DNA from: Bradyrhizobium sp. Ash2021
Lineage (GTDB): Bacteria > Pseudomonadota > Alphaproteobacteria > Rhizobiales > Xanthobacteraceae
Length of the DNA: 64,000 nt
Assembly: GCF_031202265.1 (NCBI RefSeq)
Contig: NZ_CP100604.1
Location: 2,152,501-2,216,500, forward strand
Reading direction: 5' to 3'
Each line of letters opens with the position of its first letter. Position 1 is the first letter of the stretch. Shown piece by piece: positions 17,472 through 25,539 of this stretch. The notes below the pieces were generated by a model, which saw nothing but the letters and a program-made list of their open reading frames with translations, was not told the origin of the DNA and made no database searches. The translations under genes were made by a program, and so were the position numbers.

Positions 17472-18377
17472 CTACCAGCTGCGCTTGAACCCGGCGCTGA
17501 AGCTCTTGTTGGCGGTGCCCTGCGCGGTTTCGCCGATCGAGCCCGAGATGGTGACGCCGTCGAACAGCTTCTGCTCGGCGCCGACCTTGCGCAGCCATTT
17601 GTCGTCGTTGGTCGACAGCGTCTGGCCGGCCGTGAAGCTGGTGCCGGTATCGGTGATGCTGAGCCTGGCCGACTGGTCGGTTTCGTAGCTGCGCACCGGG
17701 CGGCTGACGATACCGGGCACCGGCACGATGCCCTGCTGGATCAAATGATAGTCGTTCTGCAGGGTGACCGAATATTGCTCGTTGAGCGGCAGCGATTTGC
17801 TCAAGGAGGTGCCGAGCTTGCTCTGGTCCTGGCCGGGATCGACGCGGGCTTCGACCGCGGTCTTGTCCCAGATCGAGCCGACCCCGGGTGCGGTGATCGC
17901 CGCCCAGGCGGTGCCGGAGGATTGCGGCACGCTGCCGCCATTCGCCAGTTTTTCCGACAGCACTTCCGAGGCCGTCAGCGTGCCTTGCCGTGCGACCGTC
18001 ATGTCGGCGCCGATCCGCGTGTCCAGGAACGGCGAGACCGACTGCTTGACCGAGACGGCGGATGAGCCGTCCGGCCTGGCGTTCGACGACCACGACGCCT
18101 CGGCGCCGGCGGTCTTCGGCGCGGCACGGCCTTTCGGGGCGGGGCCGGTCAGGGTGGAGGCGTCGACATTGAGCTGGCTCCAGTCGAGCTTGCTGACGTC
18201 GATGTCCTTCATGATATCGGCGTCATTGACGTCGGGAACTGTGGCTTCCGCCGCGGGTTCTTCCGCATCGTCTTCCGCCGGGGGCGTCTGCGCAGCCGCC
18301 GCCAGCAGCGTGGCCAGGCTGAAGCCGGCCACCAGCAGCGGCAGCCTTGCCCAGCGAAATCGTGTTGAGGGAGTCAT
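17472..18377 (-). CDS. Exported protein, probable outer-membrane beta-barrel-like
   Basis: 301 residues with a signal peptide (LPLLVAGFSLATLLAAAAQT, cleavage near 29). An acidic, Pro/Ala-rich segment (30-85) follows, then about 200 residues of alternating polar and hydrophobic strands (YSVTLQNDYHLIQQ, SARLSITDTGTSFTAG) that end in the aromatic SAGFKRSW, a C-terminus typical of outer-membrane beta proteins. No named family was recognised. Periplasmic or outer-membrane location is inferred. Confidence 0.72.
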   Translation of the reverse strand: MTPSTRFRWARLPLLVAGFSLATLLAAAAQTPPAEDDAEEPAAEATVPDVNDADIMKDIDVSKLDWSQLNVDASTLTGPAPKGRAAPKTAGAEASWSSNARPDGSSAVSVKQSVSPFLDTRIGADMTVARQGTLTASEVLSEKLANGGSVPQSSGTAWAAITAPGVGSIWDKTAVEARVDPGQDQSKLGTSLSKSLPLNEQYSVTLQNDYHLIQQGIVPVPGIVSRPVRSYETDQSARLSITDTGTSFTAGQTLSTNDDKWLRKVGAEQKLFDGVTISGSIGETAQGTANKSFSAGFKRSW

Positions 18378-18453
18378 TACCCGCCCGCATTCCAGATGCC
18401 GCCGAACATGCGTCGGCTCTGGTGCGAAATTATGGCGGGCAGGCGTACGGTCG

Positions 18454-18888
18454 TTACACCGCCATCCGCGGCAAATGGATCGGATAGCCCACGGTCTGCT
18501 CGACCAGATCGAAGCTGTCGACCAGGACCCGGAAATTGGTCAGCCGGCCGCCTTTGAACTGCGCGAAATGCGCGATCCGCAAGCTGATCGGCTTGTTCGA
18601 ATCCAGCGCGGTCAGCGAATAGCGCATCATCGAGGATGCCGAATCGGTCCCCAGCATGATCGACTCGCGATCGAAGCGACGGATGCGGACATTGTCGGCG
18701 ATCTGCCGGATCACCTCGATCACGGCCGCCTTGCCCCGGCGTGAGCCGAAGAACGGAAACATGTCGATCGGGCCATAGATCGCCCAGTCGACCTCCTCGT
18801 CGAGCAGGGCTTCGAGATCTGCGGACTGGCGCTCATTGATCGCGCGGTGAAACGCGCGCGAAAAACGCCAGAGACTGTGCTCTGTCAT
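18454..18888 (-). CDS. NTF2-like/SnoaL-type protein 1
   Basis: 144 residues with the cone-fold pattern: an N-terminal helix (RFSRAFHRAINERQSADLEALLDEE is the start), then DVDWAIYGP-like strand, DMFPFFGSRRGKAAVIEVI, and C-terminal strands including FKGGRLTNFRVLVDSFDLVEQ. This architecture occurs in SnoaL-like cyclases, isomerases and limonene epoxide hydrolases, but most are uncharacterised. A second family member lies at 19579. A palindrome-rich region upstream may control it. Confidence 0.82.
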   Translation of the reverse strand: MTEHSLWRFSRAFHRAINERQSADLEALLDEEVDWAIYGPIDMFPFFGSRRGKAAVIEVIRQIADNVRIRRFDRESIMLGTDSASSMMRYSLTALDSNKPISLRIAHFAQFKGGRLTNFRVLVDSFDLVEQTVGYPIHLPRMAV

Positions 18889-18975
18889 TTGCGGTGGTTC
18901 CCAAGACTGGATTGCTAAAACAGCGACCTGCCTGCGGGCGTCAGCTTTGACGCGGCGTCAGGGGGCTGCAATTCA

Positions 18976-19042
18976 TTAGTGTACTAACAATAGGGTGAGT
19001 TGGCCAAAATACAATTGACATTTTTGCATTGCACAAATGCAA
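18976..19042. promoter_or_regulatory. Two operator-like palindromes upstream of the NTF2-like gene
   Basis: TTAGT-GT-ACTAA at 18976-18987 and the perfect TTGCATT-GCACA-AATGCAA at 19024-19042 flank a minus-strand promoter-like pair (TTGTAT, 16 nt, TATTGT). They lie 88-154 nt upstream of the start at 18888. Binding proteins are unknown. Confidence 0.35.
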
Positions 19043-19055
19043 CGGTTACGGGCAT

Positions 19056-19322
19056 TTACCGGTCACTTCGCCGTGCGGGCTCGCGTTCGATGGCGATTTC
19101 GGCGTCCCGGATCGCGATCATGCCGAACAACAAGGCGCCGGCGATGCCGCCGACCGCGGTCCCCAGCGGCATGAAGGTGAAGAACACCAGCATGCCGCTA
19201 TACCCTTCAAAACTCGTGGTTTTAAAGATTTCGACCCAGGCCAGCCCGGCCCCGATCCCGAGCGCTGCGCCACCCAGCGCCCCCAATGCCAATCCCAGCA
19301 AAGCCAGCAACGCGATCTTCAT
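19056..19322 (-). CDS. Small integral membrane protein of unknown function
   Basis: 88 residues with two hydrophobic segments: 1-30, rich in Gly and Ala (LLGLALGALGGAALGIGAGL), and about 45-70 (MLVFFTFMPLGTAVGGIAGALLFG), then a charged C-terminus ending REPARRSDR. Glycine zippers suggest tight helix packing. No named family. It is followed by the operator-like region of the next gene. Confidence 0.68.
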   Translation of the reverse strand: MKIALLALLGLALGALGGAALGIGAGLAWVEIFKTTSFEGYSGMLVFFTFMPLGTAVGGIAGALLFGMIAIRDAEIAIEREPARRSDR

Positions 19323-19417
19323 GCTTCGTCTTCAGCCCCGATATCCGCAACAAGCCCAGTGGTAAGTCACGGCGAGCGCGGTGAGGTTCAATGCGGCGGG
19401 AAATTTCTAAAGGGTGC

Positions 19418-19571
19418 TGTCATTCCGGGGCCTCTCCGCAACTTTCGCTGTCATTCCGGGGCGCGCTGAAAGCGCGAACTAGGTGCGCAATTGCGCACCT
19501 GAGAATCTCGAGATTCCCCGGTGCGCATTGCGCACCTGAGGTCTGGTCCTTCGGACCATCCCGGAATGACG
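19418..19571. repeat. Palindromic dispersed repeat, family B, extended copy
   Basis: Starts TGTCATTCCGGGGC, and the motif recurs at about 19450; it ends CATCCCGGAATGACG. The middle has extra hairpins, AGGTGCGCAATTGCGCACCT and GGTGCGCATTGCGCACC, and GGTCCTTCGGACC. Other family B copies are at 21738, 22333 and 55013. Confidence 0.85.
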
Positions 19572-19578
19572 AGGAGAC

Positions 19579-20028
19579 CTAGATCCCGTCCGGCTCGCCG
19601 CCGGTCAGCACCGCGGTGACGTCGCGTTCGAGCACCTGCTGGACCAGGTCGAAGGTGTCGATGATCTCCCGGATCTCGGCGATGCGGCCGTCGCGCAGCG
19701 TATAGAAGGCCGCGATGTCGAACTGCATCACCCGATCATTGCTGCGCTTGCGGAACAACACCCTGATATGCGTCGCGACCTTGTCGCCCTCGGCGACCAG
19801 GATCGGCGCCTCGTAGCGCATCTCGGAATAGCGGGCGTTGACCGTGGTCCACATCTCCCGCATCGCTTCCTTGCCGTGGCGGTGGCCCATATGCGGCAGG
19901 ATGTCGACCGGGGCGTTGGCGAGGAAATCGATGTCGTCGGTGCAGCGCGCCAGCGCGCCTTCGATGTCGCCGGAATAAAAGACCTCGAGAAATTTCAGCA
20001 CGCGCTGACGGTGAAGATCCGCAGACAT
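19579..20028 (-). CDS. NTF2-like/SnoaL-type protein 2
   Basis: 149 residues. It has the same fold pattern as the gene at 18454: VLKFLEVFYSGDIEGALARCTDDIDF, then VDILPHMGHRHGKEAMREMW and the C-terminal AFYTLRDGRIAEIREIIDTFDLVQQVL. The shared ending (SFDLVEQ versus TFDLVQQ) suggests that the two are distant duplicates separated by a membrane protein and a repeat. The active-site set of characterised members cannot be assigned. Confidence 0.85.
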   Translation of the reverse strand: MSADLHRQRVLKFLEVFYSGDIEGALARCTDDIDFLANAPVDILPHMGHRHGKEAMREMWTTVNARYSEMRYEAPILVAEGDKVATHIRVLFRKRSNDRVMQFDIAAFYTLRDGRIAEIREIIDTFDLVQQVLERDVTAVLTGGEPDGI

Positions 20029-20233
20029 CTCGTTCTCCGTCGGCGTTCGATCCGACTCGCTTGGAACGGTTGCATTGTGGCCGGAACGGTTTTGGGATCA
20101 ATCGGCAAAAGGAAGCACACGTTGGACGTCACCAGGGCAAAAAAGGTTCACACAACTAAAAAGAGTGATTTGTGAAAATGCACCATTGGCCGGGCGCGCC
20201 GGCCGCTGAACGGCGGGCCGCTCCACACTTGAT

Positions 20234-20337
20234 CGTCATCACCCGCGCATGCGGGTGATCCAGTACGCCGCGGCCTCTCGATTCCATTGCTGGCGTCTCT
20301 GGAATACTGGGCGCCCGGTCAAGCCGGGCGATGACAG
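20234..20337. repeat. Palindromic dispersed repeat, CGTCATCACCCGCGCATGCGGGTGA type
   Basis: Opens with a perfect stem TCACCCGC-GCAT-GCGGGTGA and closes with CCGGTCAAGCCGGGCGATGACAG, complementary in its outer part. It is a different family from A and B. The rest of 20029-20415 holds no supported gene. Confidence 0.7.
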
Positions 20338-20415
20338 CTGTAAGCGTGGCAGCGTGGAACCCTCCAGCGCAATAGCCGTTAACGATGCGACATCCCCGTC
20401 AGGAGATACCGCGTC

Positions 20416-20655
20416 ATGAAAACCGCAGCCGCCATTTTTGCCGCCGCCGCATTGGCGCTGGTTTCGACTTCTTCGGCCGATGCAAAAGGCTGCCTGAAAG
20501 GCGCCGCGGTCGGCGGCGTCGCCGGTCATTATGCCGGCCATCACGGCGTGCTCGGCGCCGCCGCCGGCTGCCTCTACGGCCGCCACCGCGCCAAGGAGCA
20601 GGAAAAGCAGCAGCAGGGCCAGGGCCGGCCGCCGGCGGGTCAGGAGAAGCTGTAG
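20416..20655 (+). CDS. Small secreted glycine-zipper-like protein
   Basis: 79 residues with a signal peptide cleaved near residue 23 (STSSADA-K). The mature part starts with KGCLKGAAVGGVAGHYAGHHGVLGAAAGC, a glycine-zipper-like stretch flanked by two cysteines, then a polar Gln/Lys-rich tail. Similar short proteins are frequent in Bradyrhizobium; function unknown, probably periplasmic. Confidence 0.72.
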   Translation: MKTAAAIFAAAALALVSTSSADAKGCLKGAAVGGVAGHYAGHHGVLGAAAGCLYGRHRAKEQEKQQQGQGRPPAGQEKL

Positions 20656-20667
20656 CGCTGTTGCATC

Positions 20668-20787
20668 CGTCATTGCGAGGAGCGAAGCGACGAAGCAATC
20701 CATTCTTTCTTTGCGCGGTGAAATGGATTGCTTCGCGGAGCCTGTCATCGGGCGCGCATTCGCGCGACCTGGTGGCTCGCAATGACG
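20668..20787. repeat. Palindromic dispersed repeat, family A, long form
   Basis: Same length and internal block as the copies at 5881 and 14683, closing CTCGCAATGACG. It starts 12 nt after the stop of the small secreted protein. Confidence 0.88.
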
Positions 20788-20904
20788 AGGCTTATCCGTG
20801 CACTTTTCCTCCGTGCGCCCTCACACGAATTTCTGATTCAAATGTCAAAGAGCGAATACACGTCCGCCGTCTCGCGGCGCGATGCGTCCGAGCTTTGCGA
20901 AGGC

Positions 20905-21440
20905 TCTCCCTCAAAAAGAGGGAGCAGGGAATGCCGGGTGCACGCTGCACCCGCGGTCTCGTGCGCAAAATTGTGCAAAGAAGCGCACACGAGCATACAG
21001 GTACAGTCGGAACACTCCGGCATTCCCCGCGCAATGGTTTTACGGCTTATATCGCGCTCTCCCCGGCGACGAATTCGTCTTGTCACCGTCGCTGCCGGCT
21101 TGATGGCGAAATCGAATCCGGTCGGATCGATCTCGCCACCGGCAGCTTGGCACCAGCAACGGGTGTCGGGACCACACGGTTTTGCCGTACGCTTTGGCGC
21201 CGTTCGTCCTGCGCGCCGGTTGGTCGCTCACGAGAGACTCGCCCTGCGACACCGTTTCGCGCCGACGCTGCTGCGTCCACCGCATCCCCTCCCGCGTTCG
21301 TGACGATCGCGATACGCCCCTCTTGCCGGGAAAGGACGGGGCGAGCTGGTAGCGCTGATTTGCCCGACGCGCCAAGTGGAATATTTTTGCTGGCGGCACT
21401 GGACCGAGCAAAAGCGTGATTTGCCCGTCGGGCAACACAA
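20905..21440. repeat. Long dispersed repeat, copy 2 (inverted relative to 5385-5850)
   Basis: Matches the reverse complement of 5385-5850 in order: CTGCACCCGCGGTCTCG, ACACGAGCATACAGGT, CGCAATGGTTTTACGGCTTA, GACCACACG, and GATTTGCCCGACGCG. Frames through it resemble often-annotated hypothetical proteins, but indels between copies break them. With the family A element it fills 20656-21536, which holds no supported gene. Confidence 0.75.
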
Positions 21441-21536
21441 GCGCTTGTGGGTGCTGACGGGCATGGGTACTCAGGAATTTCCGGGAACAACGCCGATGCG
21501 TGCCGCGTTTCTCTCGTTGCGTAACGGAGACCATCG

Positions 21537-21728
21537 ATGACAAAGCCGCTGACCGACACCATCCTGCCCGTTCCCGACGACAACCGCAGCCACAAGGGCC
21601 CCGGCAGCGCGCCCGCCGTTCCCCTCGACACCACCAGGGGCCATCGCGACGACGAAAAGCAAAACATCCGCGAACAGGCCGCGCACGGCAACATGGTGCA
21701 GAACACCAGCAGCCGACGGTCGGGGTGA
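21537..21728 (+). CDS. Short hydrophilic hypothetical protein
   Basis: 63 residues from ATG 21537, with GGAG 8 nt upstream. It is polar, without hydrophobic segments, likely disordered (VPDDNRSHKGPGSAPAVP, then DDEKQNIREQAAHGNMVQNT). Short disordered proteins with a similar ending are common in rhizobia. Function unknown. Confidence 0.5.
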   Translation: MTKPLTDTILPVPDDNRSHKGPGSAPAVPLDTTRGHRDDEKQNIREQAAHGNMVQNTSSRRSG

Positions 21729-21737
21729 TTCTTTCCC

Positions 21738-21819
21738 TGTCATTCCGGGGCGCGTCGAAGACGCGAACCCGGAATCTCGAGATTCCGGGTCTGGTCCTTC
21801 GGACCATCCCGGAATGACG
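21738..21819. repeat. Palindromic dispersed repeat, family B, compact copy
   Basis: TGTCATTCCGGGGCGCGTCG to CATCCCGGAATGACG, with the central palindrome CCGGAATCTCGAGATTCCGG. Nearly the same as the copy at 55013. Confidence 0.88.
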
Positions 21820-21937
21820 AGCCTCTCTAAAAACGATGCGTGACGCGCATCACGGCACGCGCCAGCGCAAGCAGCCAGACTGGCATTCAGGAACGACGGT
21901 CCTCGCCGAGGACGGTCTGCTCACAGGGAATGCCGCC

Positions 21938-22261
21938 ATGAATGCCATCACCGAATCGAGATCCCGTTCGAACCGGCTCGAAGGTTTTGCGCTCACCGCC
22001 ATCTTCCAGGGCCTGCCGACCTTCGCCATCGCCGTGCTGATGCTCAAGCTTGCCGGCAGGCGCGAGATCGTCGGCGAGAAAGGTGGCGCCGCGATCTTCG
22101 TGGTGCTGTCCACGATCTTCTACGCGCTGTTCACGCCCTGGCTCGCGGCAAAATTTCCAAACCGGTTAAAGTACGCGCACGAGCCGCTGTTCTTCGACGC
22201 CAACCTGTCGTTCGCCGAAAAGATCGCGCAATGGCGCACCCGGCCGGCGGCGTCGCTGTAA
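21938..22261 (+). CDS. Small membrane protein, possibly truncated by a stop before its last helix
   Basis: 107 residues from ATG 21938 (MNAITESRSRSNRLEGF; AGGGA 8 nt upstream). Two membrane helices at about 17-35 and 50-68. The TAA at 22259-22261 is followed in the same frame by 19 codons that spell a third hydrophobic helix (LLTTVFILSLLAVGVVSVG) and then TGA at 22319-22321. This suggests a nonsense mutation that removed a C-terminal helix, or a base error. Family not recognised. Confidence 0.65.
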   Translation: MNAITESRSRSNRLEGFALTAIFQGLPTFAIAVLMLKLAGRREIVGEKGGAAIFVVLSTIFYALFTPWLAAKFPNRLKYAHEPLFFDANLSFAEKIAQWRTRPAASL

Positions 22262-22332
22262 CTGCTGACGACGGTGTTTATTCTGTCGCTGCTGGCGGTG
22301 GGGGTGGTGAGCGTGGGGTGATTTCTCTGCGC

Positions 22333-22452
22333 CGTCATTCCGGGGCGCCGCGCAACGGCGAGCTATGATGTGCAATTGCACATCAGAGAATCCGTAACCA
22401 CGATCGGGAGCGTGGATTCCAGACAGCCGCTTGCGCGGCTTCCGGAATGACG
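22333..22452. repeat. Palindromic dispersed repeat, family B variant
   Basis: CGTCATTCCGGGGCGCCGCG to GCGGCTTCCGGAATGACG, with an internal GATGTGCAATTGCACATC palindrome. It ends 4 nt before the stop of the zinc-ribbon gene and marks the left border of the AT-richer island. Confidence 0.82.
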
Positions 22453-22456
22453 CACT

Positions 22457-22735
22457 TCAGATCCCGTCAGCGGACAAAAACTCCAACGCCTTTTCGCGGG
22501 TCGGGAAACGCCCAAGTTCGCGGTAGTCGGGATCGTGCTCCGCCGTCTCGGGCGACCAAAGCACGATGAACTCATTGCCTTCCTGCTCGATCAGTGTGGT
22601 CAGTTCCTCGCTATTGTACGGCGTCATGTCCCGTCTACCACAATGCGGGCACTCGTCGTCGCACATACAGGACCATTCATCGGTCCATCGGCGCTTGCAT
22701 CGATCGCATTTGTAGAAGTTGAGAAACCAGGCCAT
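22457..22735 (-). CDS. Zinc-ribbon protein downstream of the DpnI-like gene
   Basis: 92 residues. Cysteines occur as CDRC (9-12 area), CMCDDECPHC (23-33 area), enough for one or two zinc sites, followed by an alpha/beta C-terminal part (EFIVLWSPETAEHDPDYREL, TREKALEFLSA). It starts 9 nt after the DpnI-like stop, so it is probably co-transcribed. I do not recognise the family; nucleic-acid or protein binding is a guess from the ribbon. Confidence 0.75.
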   Translation of the reverse strand: MAWFLNFYKCDRCKRRWTDEWSCMCDDECPHCGRRDMTPYNSEELTTLIEQEGNEFIVLWSPETAEHDPDYRELGRFPTREKALEFLSADGI

Positions 22736-22744
22736 GCAGGTCTC

Positions 22745-23512
22745 CTAGGTTCGTAAACGATAACTTCCTCGCGAAATGAAATCAATAAATCCGCGGTCAC
22801 GCAAATATTGAAGTTGCTGACGTATCTTCGGTTTGACGTTCTGGTTGCCGGGATAGAGGTCACCCAGATGCCGCTCGAAGGCATAGACTTCTTCAAGCGT
22901 GAAATCGCGTTTCCCGAGCGACTCCACGCATTTCATAACATCGAGCAGCCAGCCGCGTGTCTCCGGCGATTCATTTCTGAGGAAAAGCGTTTTCTGCCAT
23001 TCGGCGAGAACGAGGTCTTTCTCGCGGACGATACCCTTCTGTACGATATGAATCTTGCCGGACTCAGGTACCCGGCTGAGCAGTATATTGGAGCCGATCC
23101 AGCCCGCGCGCCGCGCAGTAGCCTTTAGCGGCTTTCGTTCCTCGATGATCTCGCGGACGAAAAAATGCTTCGGTACAATGAAGAGATTGACGACCGCGAG
23201 TGACTTCAGATCGTAGTTCATCAGTAAAAGGTTTGGATTGTTGCTGGCAGCCAGGCGCTCGCATTTCGTCTTGAATGCGCCATCGACAACCCTGCTGCCG
23301 AACTTGCCCTTTTGGCTTTTGAGCTCGAACTCCTCGCGGCAGGAGGTGCAGAAGAAATCAGCGAGCGGGCTGTTGTTTGGAAACGAAGAAATCCTGGCGT
23401 TGCCGCAGTGCGGACAATACGCCCACGCGCTGACCCAGGCTTCGGTCCATGTGCGGGCGTTCTGCGCACCGCTGGAATAGGACGACTGGGATTCTTCAAA
23501 GCCGAGTTTCAT
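22745..23512 (-). CDS. DpnI-family restriction endonuclease (methyl-directed, GATC type)
   Basis: 255 residues from ATG 23512 (MKLGFEESQSSYSSGAQNAR); Streptococcus DpnI has 254. The PD-(D/E)XK site is Asp52 (LADFF), Glu63 and Lys65 (FELKS), matching DpnI D53/E64/K66. The zinc ribbon is C33/C36/C55/C58. KPLKATARRAGWIGSNI (127-143) and the C-terminal winged-helix ending KIRQQLQYLRDRGFIDF are also characteristic. DpnI cuts G(m6A)TC, so it needs no cognate methylase; none is seen here. Alphaproteobacteria normally methylate GANTC with CcrM, so this enzyme would target DNA from Dam-positive sources. Cleavage specificity here is inferred. Confidence 0.93.
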   Translation of the reverse strand: MKLGFEESQSSYSSGAQNARTWTEAWVSAWAYCPHCGNARISSFPNNSPLADFFCTSCREEFELKSQKGKFGSRVVDGAFKTKCERLAASNNPNLLLMNYDLKSLAVVNLFIVPKHFFVREIIEERKPLKATARRAGWIGSNILLSRVPESGKIHIVQKGIVREKDLVLAEWQKTLFLRNESPETRGWLLDVMKCVESLGKRDFTLEEVYAFERHLGDLYPGNQNVKPKIRQQLQYLRDRGFIDFISRGSYRLRT

Positions 23513-23608
23513 GGCGCCAGCGTAGCCGAATTCTATTGAATTGCCAGCGTCACCGGACCGGCTTGCGCTTCTTGCACCCGTCCCAATCTCTTGGTGCACC
23601 CGCGAGTG

Positions 23609-24211
23609 TTAGTGGCAACTCGGACGATGGTCAAAATAGGTGGCTCGAAGATATTCGTTCTTAATGCATCCTCTGCAACGACCGCAAGGATAGTCTGCCG
23701 CGAAACAGGAAAAGGTCATGTCTAGCAGGTCCCCATCAATATTTGATTTGAGCAACAGATCAATTGATTCGAGGGTGACCGCGGGTGCTACCAGTGTTGC
23801 GCTGCCTTCCTGCATCAAGAGAACCGATCTCATCTTTTCGACGAACTCAGAAGTGCCGTCGCGGTGCGATGCGTCTCCTTTGGCAGTTCCGATTGAGATT
23901 ACCAAGCTGTCTTGATCCGCAAACTTCATAGCTGCGAGCGTCACCAGCATTTGGTTGCGATACGGCCAGAATTCCGGGATCGTAGCTTGAGGGATTTTAG
24001 GGCGATCGGCTAGTTGACCGCTTCCCAAATTCGACAAGCCCACCGTCAATGTTTCATGATGCAGACCTAGGTAATCAGCGATATTTCTTGCGGCAGCGAT
24101 CTCGCTTCTCGCAATAACTTGCCCATAGTCAACGGTCAAACAAACGTCTGGTCTTCGCATAAAAGCCAAGCATGTGGACTCGATGCCACCAGAGAACAGA
24201 AGGACTTCCAT
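23609..24211 (-). CDS. QueC-like PP-loop enzyme (7-cyano-7-deazaguanine synthase family)
   Basis: 200 residues from ATG 24211, which overlaps the TAA of the upstream fusion gene by one base (TAATG). The PP-loop SGGIEST is at 7-13 (canonical QueC has SGGxDS), DYGQ at 28-31, PYRNQMLV at 83-90, and the zinc set C169/C176/C179/C182. QueC makes preQ0 from CDG with ATP and ammonia. Here the usual substrate-binding region is altered (SHRDGTSEF) and no queD/E/F is nearby, so it probably serves the neighbouring enzymes and not tRNA queuosine. The gene is AT-rich relative to the chromosome. Confidence 0.88.
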   Translation of the reverse strand: MEVLLFSGGIESTCLAFMRRPDVCLTVDYGQVIARSEIAAARNIADYLGLHHETLTVGLSNLGSGQLADRPKIPQATIPEFWPYRNQMLVTLAAMKFADQDSLVISIGTAKGDASHRDGTSEFVEKMRSVLLMQEGSATLVAPAVTLESIDLLLKSNIDGDLLDMTFSCFAADYPCGRCRGCIKNEYLRATYFDHRPSCH

Positions 24212-24605
24212 TACATACCTGCCCAAACCGCATTATAAACTGCAGAACAGAAATCCTCGCTGTAGATGCATCTGCTGCCAATTATCATGGTCAAGTGCTC
24301 TACCTTGACGCCTTCGCCGTGCGCAACGACAGGAATGTTGCGGGCGCGAGCATAACCAACTTCAAATATTGTGCCCGGATCTAAGTCGGTAACGAGCGCC
24401 AGAACTACCGAGCATTGTTCGAGGCCTTGGAGGTCTTGCGTCGCAATCGTTTCGACGGGAAGATCAAAGCCGACCTCATGCATGGGGGAGAATACTTTTG
24501 CGCCCAAACCCAAAAGAGCGGTCCGCGTTTGTTCAATAAAAAATTTTTGGGCTAACGAGAAAAACGGTCCGGCCAAATACACATGCGGTCTACGTTGGAA
24601 TTTAA

Positions 24606-25539
24606 GAGTCTGTCCGGGATCATGCTGTTTTTTGACAGAGCTTTCTGAGCATGAGGCGGATTGAGGCAAGGCGCAAGAACGCCAAGGCCTTTCGGTTGAG
24701 ACACTCCCAATCCTTGGCCAAGCGGCGGCAGCGATTGAGCCAGGCGATGGTGCGCTCGACGATCCATCGCTTGGGCAAGACCGCAAAGCCCTTTGCTGTA
24801 TCGGAACGCTTGACGATTTCCACGTCGATTTGCCGGAGGATTTTGCGAACGGCGGACTGAAAGATCGGCCCCTGGTAGCCGCCGTCGGCATAGAGCTTCA
24901 GCAGGAATGGATGCAGGCCAAACAGAGTGGCCATCACCAACACCCCGCCGTCTCGATCCTGGATGTCCGCCGAATGTACAAGGGCGTGGAGCAATAAGCC
25001 CTGGGTATCGACTAGGATGTGGCGCTTCTTGCCCTTGATCTTCTTTCCCGCATCGTAGCCATGCGGGTCAATCCACGCCCCCCTTTTTCCGCGCTCTTGA
25101 CGCTTTGACTGTCGATGATGGCGGCGCTCGGGCTGGGTTCTCGGTTGGCCAACTCCCGACATTGTACATAGAGCGCGTGATGGATGCGATCGAGCGTGCC
25201 GTCCCAAGTCCACAAGTCAAAATAACCGTGCACCGTGCTGCGCGGCGGCAGATCCTTCGGGATCGCTCGCCATTGGCAACCGCTGCTCAGCACATACATC
25301 AGACCATTGACCACTTCACGCACATCCACCGTGCGCTTGTTGCCGCCTCGCTTGGCTGACGCAATCAGCGGCTCCACAAACGCCCATTCCTCATCGGTCA
25401 AATCGCTGGGATAGCGTAGCCGGCTGCGGTCGTAACGACCGCGGTTCTCTTTCGTCCACATCGGCGCTCCTTCAGATTCGGACCGCCTCCCTTGAATCAC
25501 AAATGATTCCGATGATTCAACATGTTTTCGGACAGACAC
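24606..25539 (-). mobile_element. IS5-family insertion sequence (IS427-group-like), 934 bp
   Basis: Imperfect terminal inverted repeats GAGTCTGTCCGGGATCATG (left) and GTGTCTGTCCGAAAACATG (right), flanked by the 3-bp direct repeat TAA (24603-24605 and 25540-25542). It carries a two-frame DDE transposase and has no passenger gene. The intact flanks and perfect repair of the interrupted frame indicate a recent insertion. Confidence 0.93.
24620..25461 (-). CDS. IS5-family transposase, two frames joined by probable -1 frameshift
   Basis: The first frame starts at ATG 25461 (MWTKENRGRYDRSRLRYPSDL) and holds the N-terminal DUF4096-like part and the first Asp (AAIIDSQSVK); it stops at 25012. The second frame holds GAWIDPHGYDAGKKIKGKKR, the second Asp (YADGGYQG) and the Glu motif RWIVERTIAWL..RRLAKDWE, ending at 24620. 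The switch is at the minus-strand run A5G6 (25088-25078), where a -1 slip gives GGAWIDPHGYD. Such slippage is normal in this IS group. The joined product is about 280 residues. Confidence 0.9.

Noticed and set aside
23609..24211. QueC-like gene as ordinary queuosine biosynthesis
   Set aside because: No queD, queE or queF is near, the PP-loop and substrate segments deviate, and the gene is coupled to the PfkB-transferase gene in a foreign island.
24620..25461. Transposase as a decayed pseudogene because it needs two frames
   Set aside because: The break is at a slippery A5G6 run typical of the IS group, and both ends and all catalytic acids are intact.
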